Source of the DNA: Bulleidia sp. | GTDB lineage: Bacteria > Bacillota_I > Bacilli_A > Erysipelotrichales > Erysipelotrichaceae | Reading direction: 5' to 3' | Length of the DNA: 14,521 nucleotides | Assembly (NCBI GenBank): GCA_016293365.1 | Contig: JAEDEK010000040.1 | Coordinates: forward strand, 1 to 14,521 | Shown here: positions 11,946 through 14,521 of the stretch, piece after piece | Numbering within the stretch: the first letter of the stretch is position 1 | Layout: each line of letters starts with the position of its first letter | The notes under the pieces: generated by a model | What the model was told of the DNA's origin: nothing | Database searches by the model: none | Seen by the model: the letters and a program-made list of their open reading frames with translations, nothing else | Made by a program: the position numbers and the translations under genes

Positions 11946-14168
11946 TCAGGCTTCCAGAACATACAGACGGGAAATGAAATCTCCGTTACTGCCGTTGTAG
12001 ATTTCTCCGTTTTCTCCACTTGTATAATCACTTGTCACAAGTCCTGCCTTCATCAGTTCTCTGCCCTCGATCCATCTTCCATCCATGCTGATGCGGTACT
12101 GTTCGTCCGGATTCAGCCCTTTCAGACGGATGCGACGATAACCGACATTGACTTCATTCAATACACGATAATAACCGACAATTGCTGTTTTCTGATCCTG
12201 GCTGACACTCATCCACACGGTTTCATTGGATTCAAACGGTGAAGAAAGCCGATAGAATGTACCGTACTGAAATACACTCCTGTATTTTTTCATAAATGTA
12301 ACCTGCTGTCTGACCTGCTCCAGCTCATCTTCTGTCAGTTTTGACAGATCCAGTTCATATCCAAACGCACCGTAAAACGCCGTGTTCGCTCTTGTGTTGA
12401 ATGGTGTATTACGGAACACCTGGTGATTCGGCACAGCGGATACATGAGCTCCCATACAGGAAGGAGGATAGACATAGGATGTTCCGTACTGAATTTTCAG
12501 TCTTTCCACCGCATCGGAATTATCACTGGTCCAAGCCTGTGGAGCATAATACAGCATACCTGCGTCAAACCTGCCACCACCGCTTGCACATGATTCAAAT
12601 AGAATATCCGGATACTTCTGTATCAGTCTTTCATACAGATCATAAACACCAAGGATGTACTCATGCATGACTCTTCCCTGCTGTAGACTGCTGTGGCTTC
12701 TGGAATATACTTCACTCATCGTTCGGTTCATATCCCATTTGATATAATTGACATCTGCCCCATCCAGTACCTGATCCAGACACTTAAATATATAATCTAC
12801 AACTTCCTTTCTGGAAAAATCCAGAACATACTGATTTCTGCCATGACATGGCACGTAATCAGGATCTACCATCACCCACTCAGGATGTGTTCTGTACAGA
12901 TTGGAATCACGGTTCACCATTTCCGGTTCGATCCATAAACCAAACTGCATGCCAAGAGAATGGATTCTCTGTGATAATCCGGAAATGCCATGCGGAAGTT
13001 TCTGAAGATTGACATACCAGTCACCAAGTCCTCGATGATCATCATTACGATTTCCAAACCATCCATCATCCAGGACAAACAGTTCAATACCCGCCTGTGC
13101 GGCAGTTTCTGCAATTCTTACGATCTTTTCTTCATCAAAATCAAAATAGGTAGCTTCCCAGTTATTGATCAGAATCGGACGCTCTTTCATTCTGTACTTA
13201 CCACGCACAAGGTGACGATTGAACAATGTATGGAAAGCCTGGCTCATGCCATTCAGACCATCCTCGCTGTAAACATAAACCGCTTCCGGCGTCTCAAAAG
13301 ATTCACCCTGCTGCAGCGTCCATTCGAAACAGTCCGGATGAATACCGATCTGAACACGGCTGACGTGGTAATTATCCACTTCCACACCAGCCAGAAAACT
13401 GCCACTGTACAGAAGTGTAAATCCCATGCATTCTCCCTGCGTTTCCGTGCATTCCTTTCTTTTTAATGCAAGGAATGGATTGAACTGAGCTGAAGAATGA
13501 CCACGCATGGAGTATACAGATTGAATACCTGGTCGTAAAGGCATGGTTGTTACATGACGCTCCCTGCTCCACGCACCATTCAGCTGTACCATTTCCCATG
13601 CATCATCAATCAGATCAACATTACAGCTCATCACACGTTCGATCGTAACTGCTGATGCACCCGCCTGTGTGATGCGTGTATGACGTGCAATGACAGGAAG
13701 ATCTGAACAGATCGTATAATACAGTGTCAATCTGGTACCGCTGTTCGCATCTTCCAGTTCTACTTCAAGGGATTCCATCTCGTCTGTTGTACTGCACCAT
13801 ATCGCAGGTAATCCATTGATGCCATGTTTTCCTGAATAAATGACATGCGAAATATATCGGAATTCAAAAATATGACTGCCGTTTTCCCTGCGCATGGAAC
13901 ATGCAGGATATCGAAGATCTCCATGCCCGTATAAAGGGTATTCCTGTTTCAGATGTTCCAGAGAAAACAGAAGATTTCCTTCATAAGTACAAGGGGCATT
14001 CGCTCTTCTTTTCATCTCGAGCAGTTCACTGTAATCATCCTTGTCCGTCAGTCTGGCTCCATAATACAGTGATCCTGGTGTTCCATTTTCCAGAATCGTA
14101 AAAATGTAACTTACCGACGCATTGAACAGGTGAAATGTCCGGGTATTTTCATGATAATGTATTGGCAT
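11946..14168 (-). CDS. GH36 alpha-galactosidase
   Basis: 740-residue cytoplasmic enzyme (no signal peptide) that removes terminal alpha-1,6-galactose from melibiose, raffinose and stachyose. The N-terminal beta-supersandwich runs to about 325. The TIM barrel then shows NNWEATYFDFDEEKI (335-349), LDDGWFGNRNDD (366-377), GLWIEPEM (410-417), the nucleophile Asp479 in YIKWDMNR and the acid/base Asp549 in WTSDNSDA; FESCASGGGRFD (524-535) is the usual substrate loop. A beta domain closes the chain. Length and spacing match the Geobacillus AgaA type, where the corresponding residues are Asp478 and Asp548. The ATG at 14168 has AGAGGA seven to eight bases upstream. Terminators on both sides make it a single-gene unit; no transporter or regulator is visible. 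Gene symbols vary (agaA, galA, rafA), so none is given. Confidence 0.96.
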   Translation of the reverse strand: MPIHYHENTRTFHLFNASVSYIFTILENGTPGSLYYGARLTDKDDYSELLEMKRRANAPCTYEGNLLFSLEHLKQEYPLYGHGDLRYPACSMRRENGSHIFEFRYISHVIYSGKHGINGLPAIWCSTTDEMESLEVELEDANSGTRLTLYYTICSDLPVIARHTRITQAGASAVTIERVMSCNVDLIDDAWEMVQLNGAWSRERHVTTMPLRPGIQSVYSMRGHSSAQFNPFLALKRKECTETQGECMGFTLLYSGSFLAGVEVDNYHVSRVQIGIHPDCFEWTLQQGESFETPEAVYVYSEDGLNGMSQAFHTLFNRHLVRGKYRMKERPILINNWEATYFDFDEEKIVRIAETAAQAGIELFVLDDGWFGNRNDDHRGLGDWYVNLQKLPHGISGLSQRIHSLGMQFGLWIEPEMVNRDSNLYRTHPEWVMVDPDYVPCHGRNQYVLDFSRKEVVDYIFKCLDQVLDGADVNYIKWDMNRTMSEVYSRSHSSLQQGRVMHEYILGVYDLYERLIQKYPDILFESCASGGGRFDAGMLYYAPQAWTSDNSDAVERLKIQYGTSYVYPPSCMGAHVSAVPNHQVFRNTPFNTRANTAFYGAFGYELDLSKLTEDELEQVRQQVTFMKKYRSVFQYGTFYRLSSPFESNETVWMSVSQDQKTAIVGYYRVLNEVNVGYRRIRLKGLNPDEQYRISMDGRWIEGRELMKAGLVTSDYTSGENGEIYNGSNGDFISRLYVLEA

Positions 14169-14203
14169 TGGCTATTCCTCTCTTCATTCAGATCATATGT
14201 CAG

Positions 14204-14258
14204 ATTACAGAACAATATTGTAATACAGAATGATCTTTTCTTTACTTCAATGATATCA
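14204..14258 (-). promoter_or_regulatory. Control region of the alpha-galactosidase gene
   Basis: Two palindromes lie upstream of the gene: ACAATATTGT (14212-14221), itself framed by ATTAC (14204-14208) and GTAAT (14220-14224), and ATGATATCAT (14250-14259). On the minus strand the second gives TGA-TATCAT, a possible extended -10 (14258-14250) with a weak -35 TTCAGT. The first palindrome would then lie in the leader and could be an operator. A catabolite-repression or sugar-regulator role is a guess. The rest of 14259-14396 shows nothing else I can name. Confidence 0.35.
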
Positions 14259-14396
14259 TGCGAAAACATCAACTGAACAGATAAATAATGATGTCACTTC
14301 TGAAAGTATCATCCATTTCAGTATTTTCCTGTGGTGTTTCGACTTCCACAGAGTCTGCTCATACAATGATGCATGCTGATAGATTTTTTCCAATAC

Positions 14397-14429
14397 AAAA
14401 AAAGACTGCCTGTATTTCTACAAACAGTC
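14397..14429 (-). terminator. Rho-independent terminator of the gene upstream of the alpha-galactosidase
   Basis: GACTGCCTGTA (14404-14414), TTTC loop, TACAAACAGTC (14419-14429). In the minus-strand RNA this is an 11-bp stem with two G-U pairs and a GAAA tetraloop, followed by seven T (complement of 14397-14403). Confidence 0.9.
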
Positions 14430-14441
14430 CCGTTAAGTTGA

Positions 14442-14521
14442 TCAGCTTCTGCGATATGGAAGAGAAGATTCCATTGCCCAGGATTCCACTTCCTCAATAC
14501 TGCGTTCCACAAAATCACTGA
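14442..14521 (-). CDS. C-terminal end of an unidentified gene, cut by the right window edge
   Basis: The minus-strand frame starting at base 14519 reads SDFVERSIEEVESWAMESS followed by LPYRRS and a TGA at 14444-14442. Only the last 25 codons are in the window. It looks like a real protein end: an amphipathic helix with many Glu, codons like its neighbours, and a strong terminator 13 bases past the stop. A competing open frame in the same strand (14518-14318) runs through the terminator and is less credible. The family cannot be named from this length. A role with the alpha-galactosidase is not implied because the terminator separates them. Confidence 0.62.
   Translation of the reverse strand, partial: SDFVERSIEEVESWAMESSLPYRRS

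Noticed and set aside
14318..14518. 66-codon minus-strand frame at the right edge
   Set aside because: It runs through a strong terminator, and a different frame that stops just before that terminator looks like the true gene end.
1..14521. CRISPR array, prophage, insertion sequence, tRNA or rRNA genes
   Set aside because: No regularly spaced repeats, transposase or integrase frames, terminal inverted repeats with target duplication, or tRNA/rRNA-like stretches were seen in the gaps.

Overview
The window reads as chromosomal core DNA from a low-to-mid-GC Firmicute. The single-chain eukaryote/archaea-type glycyl-tRNA synthetase followed directly by dnaG, rpoD and trmK, the GH36 alpha-galactosidase and the overall gene style suggest an Erysipelotrichia-like gut bacterium. 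That placement is an inference from gene order and protein style. Every gene I can support lies on the minus strand, so transcription runs from right to left. I see no tRNA, rRNA, CRISPR array, prophage or insertion sequence.

In transcription order: the C-terminal end of an unidentified gene (14521-14442) finishes at a strong terminator. Next is a GH36 alpha-galactosidase (14168-11946) with its own terminator. A small SSB-like OB-fold gene (11645-11331) follows, with a hairpin at the start of its probable mRNA. Then comes the SRP/ribosome/tRNA-modification neighbourhood: ffh (11073-9676), a strong terminator that doubles as the -35 element of the rpsP promoter, rpsP and khpA (9580-9038), a terminator, a possibly frameshifted mini-gene, a small DUF1648-like membrane protein (8806-8525), and rimM-trmD (8462-7231). 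An unrecognised 86-residue gene (7162-6902) follows, with paired palindromes in its promoter region and a terminator at its end.

The last unit is glyS-dnaG-rpoD-trmK-MATE (6816-272). It starts at a sigma-A type promoter (TTGAAT, 17 bp, TATAGT) and ends at a perfect 13-bp-stem terminator (232-264). The genes are spaced by 21, 16, -1 and 26 bp, so one transcript is likely to carry glycyl-tRNA charging, replication priming, the primary sigma factor, tRNA A22 methylation and an exporter. An open frame with no stop runs off the left edge (230-1).

The coding content is ordinary housekeeping, and I found no convincing new multi-gene system. The interest lies in small intergenic features: a terminator/promoter overlap before rpsP, paired CTGTACAG sites around the 86-aa gene, a 5' hairpin before the SSB-like gene, and a two-frame mini-gene before the DUF1648 gene. 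The ffh-to-trmD cluster is also remodelled: ylxM, ylqD and rplS are absent from their usual places and lineage-specific small genes stand there instead. Promoter, terminator and frame calls were made by reading the sequence by eye.
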